Of a stretch of 64,000 bases of DNA, positions 1-8,768 are shown piece by piece. The position numbers were made by a program, and so were the translations under genes. A model generated the notes under the pieces. It was not told where the DNA came from. It did not search any database and saw nothing but the letters and a program-made list of their open reading frames with translations. Location of the stretch: assembly GCA_023150945.1 (NCBI GenBank), contig JAKLJX010000018.1, positions 62,001-126,000 on the forward strand, written 5' to 3'. Numbering within the stretch: the stretch's first letter is position 1; each line of letters starts with the position of its first letter. The DNA is from a bacterium (GTDB taxonomy: Bacteria > Zhuqueibacterota > Zhuqueibacteria > Zhuqueibacterales > Zhuqueibacteraceae).

Positions 1-29
1 AGCGTGAACTGTGATGGGAGACAGTCGCC

Positions 30-1229
30 TCATGATGGCATTGTCGGATCGCTCCCGCTGGGCCGCGCGGCCTCTGGACGATGAAGCGGACGCTCGCGCA
101 GGCGGCGCTGCAGAATTTGCTGCAATGCTTCCAGCGTGCGGTCAAGCTCTGCTTCGGTCGTCATTCGCCCCAGGCTGAATCGAATCGCCGAGTTCACGCG
201 CTCCGGACTCAGCTTCAGCGCGCGCAACACGTGGCTGGGCTCTACGCTGCCGGAGCTGCAGGCGGAGCCGTTGCTCACGGCGATGCCCTGCAGATCCAGG
301 CTCATGACCATCGCCAGGCTGTCCATTCCTGGAAATGATATGTTCAGGATGCCGGGCAGCCGGTCGTGCGCAGGGCTGTTGCGCACGGCCTTGGGATAGA
401 TTGTTTGCAGCCTTTGCAAGAAAGTCTCTGCCAGCGCCTGCAACCGTCGCTGCTCTTGTTGGCGCACGGCCAACATCATCTCTGTGGCCTTGCCGAAGCC
501 AACTATGGCGGCGACATTTTCCGTCCCGGCGCGGCGTTCACGCTCCTGCTTGCCGCCGAGGAGCAGCGGCGCCAGCCTCACCCCGCGCCGAAGGTACAGC
601 GCGCCGATGCCTTTCGGGCCATAGATCTTGTGGGCGGAAATGCTCAACAACGTCACCGGCGTGTTGCGAAGATCGATCGGCAGTTTGCCAAAGGTTTGCA
701 CGGCATCTGAATGAAATGCCAGCCGTCGTTCTGCCGCCAATTCGGCGATTTCTTGAATCGGGTTGATCGTTCCGATTTCGTTGTTCGCGTGCATGATGGC
801 AAGCAGCACCGTCTCCGGCCGCAGCGCGCGCCGCACCGTGTCCGTGGTAATGCGGCCCTCGGCGTCCGGTTCGAGGTAGGAGATTTTCCAACCTCGCCGC
901 TCCAACTCACGGAACACCATCAACACGCTGGGATGTTCGACGCGGCTGGTCACGATATGTTGTGGGGCCGCGCAGGTTTGCACGATTCCCAGAATGGCCA
1001 GATTGTTGGATTCCGTTCCACCACTGGTGAAGACGATTTCCTGGGGCTGGGCGCCCAGGCCCGCTGCAATTCTTTCCCGCGCCTCATCGATCGCCACTTT
1101 GGCATCCCGGCCAAAACTGTGAATACTCGAGGGGTTGCCGAAATGGGCGGTAAGATAGGGCTGCATTCCAGCCAGGACCTCTGCGGCCAGGGGCGTGGTT
1201 GCGCTATAATCCAAATAGATTCGATTCAT
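30..1229 (-). CDS. Cysteine desulfurase (NifS/IscS type)
   Basis: PLP enzyme that takes sulfur from L-cysteine, giving alanine and an enzyme persulfide that feeds Fe-S cluster and thiolation pathways in the cytoplasm. The 399-residue product opens with MNRIYLDYSATTPL, carries TSGGTESNN and HANNEIGTINP, the PLP lysine in SAHKIYGPKG, and the persulfide cysteine in GSACSSGSVEPSH, all hallmarks of group I desulfurases; length is normal. The reading frame stays open to 1313, but a good promoter at 1260-1288 would start transcription near 1253, so the ATG at 1229 is chosen. No IscU, SufU or rRNA-thiolation partner is visible beside it, so the exact sulfur acceptor is unknown. Confidence 0.93.
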   Translation of the reverse strand: MNRIYLDYSATTPLAAEVLAGMQPYLTAHFGNPSSIHSFGRDAKVAIDEARERIAAGLGAQPQEIVFTSGGTESNNLAILGIVQTCAAPQHIVTSRVEHPSVLMVFRELERRGWKISYLEPDAEGRITTDTVRRALRPETVLLAIMHANNEIGTINPIQEIAELAAERRLAFHSDAVQTFGKLPIDLRNTPVTLLSISAHKIYGPKGIGALYLRRGVRLAPLLLGGKQERERRAGTENVAAIVGFGKATEMMLAVRQQEQRRLQALAETFLQRLQTIYPKAVRNSPAHDRLPGILNISFPGMDSLAMVMSLDLQGIAVSNGSACSSGSVEPSHVLRALKLSPERVNSAIRFSLGRMTTEAELDRTLEALQQILQRRLRERPLHRPEAARPSGSDPTMPS

Positions 1230-1259
1230 GATTCGTTTGGCACTCTTCTTTGCGAAAAA

Positions 1260-1288
1260 AATATAGGGCGAGCCTTCCTTATTATCAA
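1260..1288 (-). promoter_or_regulatory. Sigma70-like promoter of the cysteine desulfurase gene
   Basis: Read on the minus strand: TTGATA (1288-1283), 17-bp spacer, TATATT (1265-1260). The predicted transcript starts near 1253, 24 nt before the ATG at 1229. The same hexamer pattern recurs at 10831-10859. Confidence 0.6.
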
Positions 1289-1704
1289 GCCTTTTCCCGA
1301 TTCCCATGGACACAAACTTGAGAAATTTTTTTCTGCCCCGGGAACAAAACGGCGGGCTTCTGCGTTAATGCTCATGAAAACTGCTCGGCGCATCCTTTGG
1401 GTGTCGCCTTGAGCGGTGCGGCTATCAGCGTAGTACTGGCGGCGCTCGCTGATAGCCTTTTTTATTTTATGGCGCAGCCAAGCCGCATGGCCGCTGTAAT
1501 CGCGAGAATGGCCGCCACCCCTATGCGACTATTCCGCCGCATCCCTCTGCCACAGAGCTCAAAGTTTGTGCCTGCCCGGGCGTGTGTTCACATACCGGCA
1601 CATTTGCCTTCCCAAGTGAAGCGGAGCCAGACGAGCCTCGCGTTCCCGCTCCCGCACCCGCCGGATCGCAGGGCGGCCTCCCGAAAATCTTTTCTTCTCA
1701 CCAC
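1289..1704. other. Intergenic region without a recognisable gene
   Basis: Apart from the hairpin at 1420-1469, this stretch between the divergent cysteine desulfurase and Paa operons holds only short reading frames with no recognisable protein character. Confidence 0.5.
1420..1469 (+). terminator. Orphan rho-independent terminator-like hairpin
   Basis: Perfect 11-bp stem (GGCTATCAGCG at 1420-1430 pairs with 1447-1457) followed by TTTTTTATTTTAT on the plus strand. It points rightward, yet no plus-strand gene lies upstream in the window: the neighbour to the left is transcribed leftward. It may end an unseen small RNA or antisense transcript, or be a remnant. Confidence 0.5.
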
Positions 1705-1733
1705 TTGACAATGCTCTTCTCTCTTTCTATCTT
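1705..1733 (+). promoter_or_regulatory. Promoter of the Paa-type operon
   Basis: TTGACA (1705-1710), 17-bp spacer, TATCTT (1728-1733). The predicted start near 1741 leaves a leader of about 110 nt before the ATG at 1854 and argues against longer upstream starts. Confidence 0.6.
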
Positions 1734-1853
1734 TCTCGCCCAATTTTGGCAGAAGCGATCGTTTCACCCGGCCGCGACCGTCCAAGTTTCCAAGTGGCTG
1801 GTCGAGCGGGTGGACTCCGGTCCCAAGCACGCCACCAAACCAAAGGAAAAGTC

Positions 1854-2798
1854 ATGCTGCCCGCAGAGAAAGACACCGAGCTGCGCCAGAAGATTGCCAA
1901 TGGCTTCATCGTCGAGACCGAAGATGACATGACGCCCGGTTACAAAGCCGCGCTCGAAGTGATCCTGACCGTGCAGGGTGACACCGAGTTGCTCAGCGCG
2001 CCCGCCTACTACTTTGCCTCCAAGGATGCCCCGACCATCAACAGCCGTTTGGCGGTGTATGCGATCATTCAGGATGAGCTGGGGCATGCCAATATCGCCT
2101 ATCGCCTGCTCGAAGACCTGGGCGTTTCCAAACAATGGTTGATGTATGGCCGCCAGCCACATGAGTTCAAGCATCCTTATGGCTTCGATCAACCCCTGGA
2201 AAACTGGGCGGAAATGGTGGTGGCCAACGGCTTCTTCGATCGCGCCGGCATCACCCTGCTCGCCGATGTGCACAAGAACTGCAGCTACGGCCCGTGGCAG
2301 CGCGCGCTCACCAAAGTTGACCGCGAAGAGGTGCTGCACTTGCGCCACGGCGAAAGCTGGATGAAGCGCCTGGCGAAGGCCGGCGGTGAAGCCCGCCAGG
2401 CTCTGCAGCGCGCCGTGGACTGGATGTTTCCCGTGACGCTGGAGTGGTTCGGTTTGCCGGACCATCTCAAGAAGCACAATGACCAGCTCGATTACCGCTT
2501 GAAGGGCCTGACCAACGATCAGCTTCGCCAGGTGTGGATGAGCGCCACGGTGCCGCTGTGCGAGAGCATCGGCATCAAGGTTCCGGCGCATTACGATGAG
2601 GCCCGCCAGGAGTACATTATCGATTATGAGTTCCCGGTTGAATATGATCCCGCGGCCAAACGCTGGCTGTTCGACCAACCCATTACCTGGCAACAAGTCT
2701 TTCAACGCTGGAAAAAGCGCGGCCCGATGAACCTCACTTACGTCGAGATGATTCAGGGCAACAAGCACGGTACTTTTGGTGGGCTGCAGTGGAATTGA
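1854..2798 (+). CDS. paaA: Phenylacetyl-CoA epoxidase catalytic subunit, PaaA-like
   Basis: Diiron oxygenase subunit that in the Paa pathway epoxidises the ring of phenylacetyl-CoA using O2. The 314-residue product has the ferritin-like four-helix fold with candidate iron ligands E45, E75xxH78 (QDELGHAN), D129 and E159xxH162 (REEVLHLRHG). The ATG at 1854 follows AAAGGAAAA; longer reading into 1746 is rejected because of the promoter at 1705-1733. It heads a tight operon with a PaaD MIP18-domain protein, PaaB, PaaC and a zinc ribbon. No PaaE reductase, PaaK ligase or ring-opening enzyme is nearby, so the true substrate could be another aromatic acyl-CoA. Confidence 0.88.
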   Translation: MLPAEKDTELRQKIANGFIVETEDDMTPGYKAALEVILTVQGDTELLSAPAYYFASKDAPTINSRLAVYAIIQDELGHANIAYRLLEDLGVSKQWLMYGRQPHEFKHPYGFDQPLENWAEMVVANGFFDRAGITLLADVHKNCSYGPWQRALTKVDREEVLHLRHGESWMKRLAKAGGEARQALQRAVDWMFPVTLEWFGLPDHLKKHNDQLDYRLKGLTNDQLRQVWMSATVPLCESIGIKVPAHYDEARQEYIIDYEFPVEYDPAAKRWLFDQPITWQQVFQRWKKRGPMNLTYVEMIQGNKHGTFGGLQWN

Positions 2799-2823
2799 AC
2801 CCTGGGACAGGCGCGAATTCCGA

Positions 2824-3141
2824 TTGAATTCATTGAACCAACAAACCGTCTGGCGCGCGCTGGCGGAGGTGATGGACCCCGAACTCCCGATCAGCGTCGT
2901 GGATATGGGGCTGATTTACGACGTGCGCGTGAACGGCGGCGCGGTCGATATCGACATGACCTTCACGGCCATGGCCTGTCCGGCGATGACAATGATGATC
3001 GACGACATTTGCGCCAAAATCAATACGCTGGCGCAATGTTCCGGCACGCGCGTTCATGTCGTCTGGAATCCGCCGTGGACGAAGGCGCGTTTGAGCGAGC
3101 GCGGCAGGGCAGTGCTGCAGAGCATGGGCATCGCGGTGTGA
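2824..3141 (+). CDS. PaaD-like MIP18/DUF59 domain protein (N-terminal half of PaaD)
   Basis: Small MIP18-family protein (about 105 residues), the family of Fe-S or metal-centre assembly factors that includes PaaD, needed to mature the Paa oxygenase. Visible signatures are VMDPELPISVVDMGLIYDV near the N-terminus and the MACPAM motif. Canonical PaaD continues into a CPxC...CxxC zinc ribbon; here the protein ends before it, and that ribbon is encoded separately at 4365-4592. No ATG is available; TTG at 2824 or 2833 is the likely start, and in-frame codons further upstream lie inside the PaaA gene. Confidence 0.8.
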   Translation: MNSLNQQTVWRALAEVMDPELPISVVDMGLIYDVRVNGGAVDIDMTFTAMACPAMTMMIDDICAKINTLAQCSGTRVHVVWNPPWTKARLSERGRAVLQSMGIAV

Positions 3142-3230
3142 GCTGGGTGTCCGCCGATTGCGGCGCGGGGCGAGAATCATACATGGTCTAATCGAACAAG
3201 AGGGCAGCGAAGGGAGCAAGGGCTTGACCC

Positions 3231-3446
3231 ATGGCAACTGAACAAATCTACGAAGTTTTTGCGCGCAAGAATCACGAAGAGGCATTGCTGCATGTGGGCA
3301 GCGTCAATGCGCCCAACGACGAACTGGCCCGCGTCTATGCCTGGACCACTTATGATGAAGAAAGCTGGGTTGAAATGTGCGTCGTGCGCCGCGCGCAAAT
3401 CATCCCGGTGTTGAATCCCGAAACCAAGCCGATTTGGGGAAATTGA
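3231..3446 (+). CDS. paaB: PaaB-like subunit of the epoxidase
   Basis: A 71-residue PaaB-family protein. PaaB is a non-catalytic structural subunit of the phenylacetyl-CoA epoxidase, bridging PaaAC heterodimers. The sequence starts MATEQIYEVFARKNHEEAL and shows the family pattern HVGSVNAPNDELARVYAW followed by an EESWVEMCVVRR strand. It is shorter than the roughly 95 residues of the E. coli protein. The ATG at 3231 follows AGGGAGCAAGGG. Its place between the MIP18 protein and PaaC fits a single transcription unit. Confidence 0.85.
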   Translation: MATEQIYEVFARKNHEEALLHVGSVNAPNDELARVYAWTTYDEESWVEMCVVRRAQIIPVLNPETKPIWGN

Positions 3447-3531
3447 AAGCCGTCCCCCACCGCCGGTTTGGATTGATCAGGCTTTGCGCCTGGCTCTGCT
3501 CATTTCTGCAAGCCATCATTATGAGGATCGC

Positions 3532-4368
3532 GTGTCAACCTTCAAATCCGCTGCTGAGCTTTCTCCCAAAAGCCGCGACTATTTGCGCGCGCTGATGATC
3601 GCGCTGTCGGACACCAAGATGCTGCTGGGTTTTCATTATGGCGAATGGACCTTCGGCACGCCGGCCCTGGAAGCTTGCATCGCCGCCTGCAGCATGTCGC
3701 AGGATGAATTCGGCCATCTGCGCCTGTTTCACGCCTGTCTCAACACCCAGTTTCAGGAAGACCCCAAGCAGCTCATCGAACGCCGGCCGCTCGCACAGTT
3801 CGCCAACATGCCTTCGCTCGATCATCCTTTGCGGCAGTGGTCGGATTTTGTGGCCGTCAATCTGCTCACGGACGGCGCCCTCACCGTGTTGTTGACCGCG
3901 CTGCAACGCTCAGCCTTCGAGCCGGTGGCCAACTTCATCGACAAAATGGTGGAGGAGGAAAGACATCATCTGCGCAATGCCCAGGGCTGGTTTCGCACTT
4001 TGGCGACGCGCAACGCCGAAACCAAAGCCGCGCTGGAAGCATCCTGCCGCGGCGTACTGGCGAAAACCCTGGAATGGCTTGGCCCTGCCGATCACGAAAT
4101 GATGGAGACGCTGGCGCAGGAACGCATCATCAACATGCCCTGGGAAGATCTGCAGCACCAGTTTCTGGATTGGATCGGGCCGCTGGCACAGGAACACAAC
4201 CTCGCTCTCGGTCTGGTCACGAAAGGCCGGCACTGGCAGCCGGCGGTCGCCCTGGAATACCGCAATTGGAACTATCAGACACGGCGCAGCAGCGCCACCC
4301 AGCCGGATGAGAAACTCGTCTATCATCTCAAAGGCAGCAAGAACGATATTTTCAAATTGGGAGAATGA
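3532..4368 (+). CDS. paaC: PaaC-like subunit of the epoxidase, with retained iron-ligand pattern
   Basis: 278-residue PaaA/PaaC-family ferritin-like protein. In the well-studied enzyme PaaC is a structural paralogue of PaaA that has lost its iron ligands. Here the sequence shows E38 (YGEW), E59xxH62 (QDEFGH), D114 and E143xxH146 (EEERHHLR), spaced much as in the PaaA product next door, so it may bind metal. The GTG at 3532 with GAGGA just upstream is preferred over the TTG at 3484. Its last codons overlap the zinc-ribbon gene (ATGATGG), implying translational coupling. Confidence 0.85.
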   Translation: MSTFKSAAELSPKSRDYLRALMIALSDTKMLLGFHYGEWTFGTPALEACIAACSMSQDEFGHLRLFHACLNTQFQEDPKQLIERRPLAQFANMPSLDHPLRQWSDFVAVNLLTDGALTVLLTALQRSAFEPVANFIDKMVEEERHHLRNAQGWFRTLATRNAETKAALEASCRGVLAKTLEWLGPADHEMMETLAQERIINMPWEDLQHQFLDWIGPLAQEHNLALGLVTKGRHWQPAVALEYRNWNYQTRRSSATQPDEKLVYHLKGSKNDIFKLGE

Positions 4369-4592
4369 TGGCGTCGCCAGCTTCCTCACAGCAACCGGCG
4401 CAAGAGTCGGCCGCCGGTTCTCTGGTGCGTTGCCCGTTTTGCGGTTCCCTCCAAACGCAGTTGGAGGCGGCTTTCGGCACGACGCATGCCTACTCGCAGT
4501 TTTTCTGCCAGACCTGCCGCACGCCCTTTGAATGGATCAAATGGGAGGAGAAGGCAGCGACTCACGATCTTCCGGCGTTCCTGCAAAAATGA
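4365..4592 (+). CDS. PaaD-type zinc-ribbon protein (C-terminal half of PaaD)
   Basis: 75-residue protein with VRCPFCGSLQTQLEAAFGTT followed by FFCQTCRTPFEWIK, the CPxC...CxxC ribbon normally found at the C-terminus of PaaD. The start ATG overlaps the PaaC stop. Together with the MIP18 protein at 2824-3141 it reconstitutes a PaaD split into two polypeptides flanking paaB-paaC. A role in maturing or stabilising the oxygenase metal centre follows from the family; a direct complex between the two halves is inference. Confidence 0.8.
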   Translation: MMASPASSQQPAQESAAGSLVRCPFCGSLQTQLEAAFGTTHAYSQFFCQTCRTPFEWIKWEEKAATHDLPAFLQK

Positions 4593-4707
4593 GGCGCTGC
4601 CGCGGCCTGCATTTCCGGGCGCGGCGAATGATCTTCGCAGCCATCCCGCCTCCAGGCCATCTGCCCGCCGCAACGCCCTTTGCCTGATCATTCAATTTTG
4701 ATTTCGC

Positions 4708-5499
4708 ATGAAACTGAGCTTTGCTCCCGCGCGCAAGCAATCCCTTCTCCCAACCAGCCGGCTGGTGCTGCACTCCCAATTTGAATCGAAAATCTTGGGC
4801 AACCAGCGCGATTTGATCGTGTGGCTGCCGCCTGGTTACGAACGACAACGCTTCAAACGTTATCCCGTGCTTTATGCGCACGACGGGCAAAATCTGTTCG
4901 ATCCTGCCACCGCCTACATTGGTGTGGATTGGCAGTTGGGCACAACCGCGGAATCCCTGATCCTGCAGCGGCGGGTGCGCCCCTTTCTCATCGTCGGCAT
5001 TTACAACACACCGGCGCGGCAGGAGGAATACACGCCGATCCGCGGCCGCGCTTACGCCCAGTTTCTCCTGCGCGAGGTGATACCGTTCATCGACCAACAG
5101 TATCGCACCGCCACCGGCCGCCGCACCACCGGTTTGTTGGGTTCCTCGCTCGGCGGGCTGATATCATTCTATCTGGCGTGGTGGCATCCGCAGGTGTTCG
5201 GCATGGCGGCCTGTCTTTCAGCCTCCTGGATGTGGCAGGGCGCGCGCGTGTTCAAGGATCTGGCCACGTTGCCCACGCCACGCCCGCGGGTGAAGCTCTA
5301 TCTCGATCACGGCAGCGAGGGGGTGGAGGGCGACAATGCCGCGGTCTTTCACCAGATGCGCACCACGCTCGCGGCAAAAGGTTTTGCGCTTGGCAAAGAT
5401 TTGGAGTATTTTTACGGCGTCGGTGATCGCCACGATGAGGCCTCCTGGGCGCGACGCGTGTGGCGGCCACTGGAATTCTTCTTCGGCAGAGCCGGTTGA
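4708..5499 (+). CDS. Putative esterase, alpha/beta hydrolase (Fes/esterase D-like)
   Basis: 263-residue alpha/beta hydrolase of the putative esterase family that includes enterochelin esterase and S-formylglutathione hydrolase-type enzymes. It has the strand VLYAHDGQNLFD (oxyanion region), the nucleophile elbow GSSLGG with S147, a likely acid D200 (YLDHGSEG) and H242 (GDRHDEASW). No signal peptide is seen, so it is probably cytoplasmic. The ATG at 4708 is the only good start. The substrate cannot be told. A gap of 115 bp separates it from the Paa operon, and the large outer-membrane protein gene follows 74 bp downstream. Confidence 0.82.
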   Translation: MKLSFAPARKQSLLPTSRLVLHSQFESKILGNQRDLIVWLPPGYERQRFKRYPVLYAHDGQNLFDPATAYIGVDWQLGTTAESLILQRRVRPFLIVGIYNTPARQEEYTPIRGRAYAQFLLREVIPFIDQQYRTATGRRTTGLLGSSLGGLISFYLAWWHPQVFGMAACLSASWMWQGARVFKDLATLPTPRPRVKLYLDHGSEGVEGDNAAVFHQMRTTLAAKGFALGKDLEYFYGVGDRHDEASWARRVWRPLEFFFGRAG

Positions 5500-5573
5500 G
5501 GCGCGCGCACGGCTCGCGCGTTGCGTGGCAGAGGAAACGACTGCTGTGCGAAGACAGACGCGAACGCGAGGTC

Positions 5574-8500
5574 ATGATGATCTGGATTCTTCTCCAACTA
5601 CGCCGCTGGCTGTTGGGCGGGCTGGCACTCTTCTTCCTTTTCACGCCGCCCGCGGGAGCGCAGTATTTTGGCCAGAACAAAGTGCAATACGAGAATTTCG
5701 ATTTTCAAATTCTCCAAACCGAACACTTCGATGTTTATTTCTATCCGGAAGCACAGGAAGCAGCGGAACAGGCGGCGCGCCTGGCCGAACGCTGGTACGC
5801 GCGGCTGGCTTTCATTCTGCAGCATGAGCTTAACGGCCGGCAACCGTTGATCCTTTACGCCAGCCATCCTCACTTTCAACAAACCAACACGATTGGCGGC
5901 GGCGTCGGCGAAGGCACCGGCGGCGTGACTGAGGCGCTGCGGCGCCGGATTGTCTTGCCCTTTGCCGGTCCTCTCGCGGAAACCGATCACGTCATCGGCC
6001 ATGAGCTGGTGCATGCCTTTCAATACGACATCACCGGCGTCAATACCGGCGGTGGCTTTCGCTCACCGGCGGGGCTGCAGTTGCCGCTGTGGTTCATGGA
6101 AGGAATGGCGGAACTGCTCTCCATTGGTTCGGTGGATCCGCACACCGCCATGTGGATGCGCGAGGCCGCCAGAAACGGCAAACTGCCCAAAATCTCCCAA
6201 CTCGAAAACCCGCAGTATTTTCCCTATCGCTACGGCCAGGCGCTGCTGGCGTATGTTGCCGGGCGCTGGGGTGATGGTGTCATCGGCGATCTTCTCAAAC
6301 AGGCGGGCCGCTCCGGCAACATTCAATTCGCGATTCGCCAGGTGCTGGGCGTGAGTCCGGACACGCTTTCGATGGATTGGCACCAGGCCGTGCGCGAAAC
6401 CTACGAGCCGCTGCAGAAAACCACCAAGGCGCCGGCGCAGTACGGCAGGCAGACGATCAGCAAAAAACTGAAAGCCGGAGAGCTGAACATCGGCCCGGTG
6501 TTGAGCCCGGACGGCAGACACATGCTCTTTTTCTCCGAGAAGAATCTGTTCTCGATCAATCTGTTCCTTGCCGAGGTGGAGAGCGGCAAGATCAGGCGCA
6601 ATCTCGTCAGCGCGGATCTCGATCCGCATTATGAGAGCATCGGCTTCATCAGTTCCGCCGGCGCGTGGGATTTTGCCAGTGAGAGAATTGCGTTCAGCCA
6701 GATCACCCGCGGCCGGCCCGGCTTTACGATTCTGGAGGTGCGCCGCAACAAAGTCGTGCGCGAGTATCGCTTCCCCCAGCTCGGAGAAATCTTCAATCCC
6801 ACTTGGTCGCCGGACGGCAGTGCGATTGCATTCTCGGCCCTGGTGCACGGCATGACGGATTTGTTCATCTTCAATCTCGAAACCGACAGCCTGCGCCGCG
6901 TGACGCGCGACTTCTATTCTGATTTGCATCCGGCATGGTCGCCGGACGGCTCGCGCATCGTCTTTGCCAGTGACCGCTTCACGACGGATCTCGGCACTTT
7001 GAAGATCGGGCCGTATCGCCTGGTGCAATACGAGGTCGCCTCCGGCCGCCTTTCGTCGCTGCCGGGTTTCACGCAGGGCAAACATCTCAACCCGCAATGG
7101 TCGGCCGACGGCCAAAATCTCTACTTCCTCTCGGATCGTACCGGGATCACCAACCTTTATCGGCTGGAATTGGCGACCGGCGAATTCTATCAAATCACCG
7201 ATTTGTACACCGGCATCAGCGGCATCACGGCCACAAGCCCGGCGCTCTCGGTGGCAGCCAAGACGAATCGCGTGGCCTTCAGCGCGTATGAAAATGGCGC
7301 CTACAACATTTACACCATTGATTCGGCGGAAGTGCTTGCCGGCACCCGCGTGGCTGCCGAGCCGGTTGCTGCGGTCGCTGCCGCGCTGCCGCCGTTGCAG
7401 CGCGTCTCCACGGCGCTCGATTCCACTTTGAGAAATTTCAGCATGGGTTTGCCGAAGAGCACGCCGGACAGTCTGGTGGACTATCGCTCGAGCTTGTCGC
7501 TGGCTTATGTCAGCCAGCCGTATCTGGCCGCGGGCTATGATCGCTACGGGGCGCAGCTCGGCGGCGGCATTTCATTCTTCTGGACCGACATGCTCGGCAA
7601 TCACAATTTGTTTCTGGTCACGCAGGCGCAGATTGACGGCTCCTTCAAAGACCTGGCCGCGCAGTTGGGTTACTTCAATGCCACGCGGCGCTGGAATTGG
7701 GGCGCGAGCATTCAGCAGATGCCTTACATTTCGAGCCAATATGCCGCCGGTTCCGGCACGTTGAACGGCACGCCGGTTTACCTTGAACAGGAATTGCGCT
7801 ACCGGCAATTGAACCGTGAAATCGCGGGGATCGTGGCTTATCCCTTCAATCGCGCGCAGCGCCTGGAGTTTTCGCTGGGCCTGCAAAACATTTCGTTTGA
7901 TCTGCAGCAGCGCACGCGCGCATATTCCCTTGCCACCGGTCAGACGCTGATCGACCGCACGGATGATTTGCCGGCGCCCGGCGGGTTGAATCTCGCCAGC
8001 AGCAGCCTGGCGTTGGTGTATGACACCTCGGTCTTTGGCGCCACCAGCCCGATCATCGGGCAGAGCTACCGGCTGGAAACCTCGCCGATCCTGGGCACCA
8101 TCAGTTTGAACAACGTGTTGATTGATTACCGCCGCTATCTCATGCCGCTGCGGCCGTTCACGCTGGCAGCGCGGGTGTTTCACTATGGCCGCTATGGCCG
8201 CGACAGCGAGACCGAACGCCTGGCGCCGCTGTTTCTCGGCTATCCCGGATTGATCCGCGGTTACGACAGCAATTCTTTCAGCCAGGAAGAATGCGAGGGC
8301 AATGATTGCCCGGTGTTCGATCAACTCGTGGGATCGAAAATCGCGCTGGCCAATCTGGAATTGCGCTTTCCACTGTTGGGCGTGCTGGGGCTGGGAGAGG
8401 GCTACTATGGTTTCCTGCCGCTGGAAACCGCAGCGTTCTACGATCTCGGCGTGGCCTGGACCAAAGCCGACAAGGCGGAGTTTCTGGGAGGCGATCGCAA

Positions 8501-8636
8501 CTTTGTGAGAAGCTACGGCACCACCATGCGGCTGAATCTGCTCGGTTATCTCGTGCTGCAGCTTGACTACGTCAAGCCCGTTGACCGGCCGCGCAAAGAC
8601 TGGTTCTGGCAGTTCAATTTCACTACGGGATTTTGA
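5574..8636 (+). CDS. Secreted gluzincin-like protease / PD40 propeller / outer-membrane barrel protein
   Basis: 1020-residue envelope protein. It begins with a signal peptide ending in GAQ. Next comes a peptidase-MA-like domain with HELVHAFQ (HExxH near residue 143) and the downstream WFMEGMAE glutamate, a gluzincin arrangement. TolB/WD40-like PD40 blades follow (NPTWSPDGSAIAFS, HPAWSPDGSRIVFASDR, NPQWSADGQNLYFLSDR; roughly residues 395-560). A C-terminal region of about 380 residues resembles the Omp85/surface-antigen barrel, with GYPGLIRGYDSNSF and a terminal phenylalanine. The double ATG at 5574/5577 gives the signal peptide; upstream codons lie in the esterase gene. Likely outer-membrane anchored with periplasmic domains. 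Function unknown. Confidence 0.82.
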   Translation: MMIWILLQLRRWLLGGLALFFLFTPPAGAQYFGQNKVQYENFDFQILQTEHFDVYFYPEAQEAAEQAARLAERWYARLAFILQHELNGRQPLILYASHPHFQQTNTIGGGVGEGTGGVTEALRRRIVLPFAGPLAETDHVIGHELVHAFQYDITGVNTGGGFRSPAGLQLPLWFMEGMAELLSIGSVDPHTAMWMREAARNGKLPKISQLENPQYFPYRYGQALLAYVAGRWGDGVIGDLLKQAGRSGNIQFAIRQVLGVSPDTLSMDWHQAVRETYEPLQKTTKAPAQYGRQTISKKLKAGELNIGPVLSPDGRHMLFFSEKNLFSINLFLAEVESGKIRRNLVSADLDPHYESIGFISSAGAWDFASERIAFSQITRGRPGFTILEVRRNKVVREYRFPQLGEIFNPTWSPDGSAIAFSALVHGMTDLFIFNLETDSLRRVTRDFYSDLHPAWSPDGSRIVFASDRFTTDLGTLKIGPYRLVQYEVASGRLSSLPGFTQGKHLNPQWSADGQNLYFLSDRTGITNLYRLELATGEFYQITDLYTGISGITATSPALSVAAKTNRVAFSAYENGAYNIYTIDSAEVLAGTRVAAEPVAAVAAALPPLQRVSTALDSTLRNFSMGLPKSTPDSLVDYRSSLSLAYVSQPYLAAGYDRYGAQLGGGISFFWTDMLGNHNLFLVTQAQIDGSFKDLAAQLGYFNATRRWNWGASIQQMPYISSQYAAGSGTLNGTPVYLEQELRYRQLNREIAGIVAYPFNRAQRLEFSLGLQNISFDLQQRTRAYSLATGQTLIDRTDDLPAPGGLNLASSSLALVYDTSVFGATSPIIGQSYRLETSPILGTISLNNVLIDYRRYLMPLRPFTLAARVFHYGRYGRDSETERLAPLFLGYPGLIRGYDSNSFSQEECEGNDCPVFDQLVGSKIALANLELRFPLLGVLGLGEGYYGFLPLETAAFYDLGVAWTKADKAEFLGGDRNFVRSYGTTMRLNLLGYLVLQLDYVKPVDRPRKDWFWQFNFTTGF

Positions 8637-8768
8637 GGGCAGGAGGGAGGCGTTGGTGAAAGTGCGGCCGGAGCGGTGCCTGGTACAAGCAATCAATCTC
8701 TTGGGCTCGGAATTGCCGTAAAGCGCGCGACACCGCATTAGGCGACGGGACAACGGGAGCATGCCTTG

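Noticed and set aside
1764-2768. 334-residue open frame opposite paaA
   Set aside because: Shadow of the PaaA coding sequence; no recognisable domain and no ribosome site.
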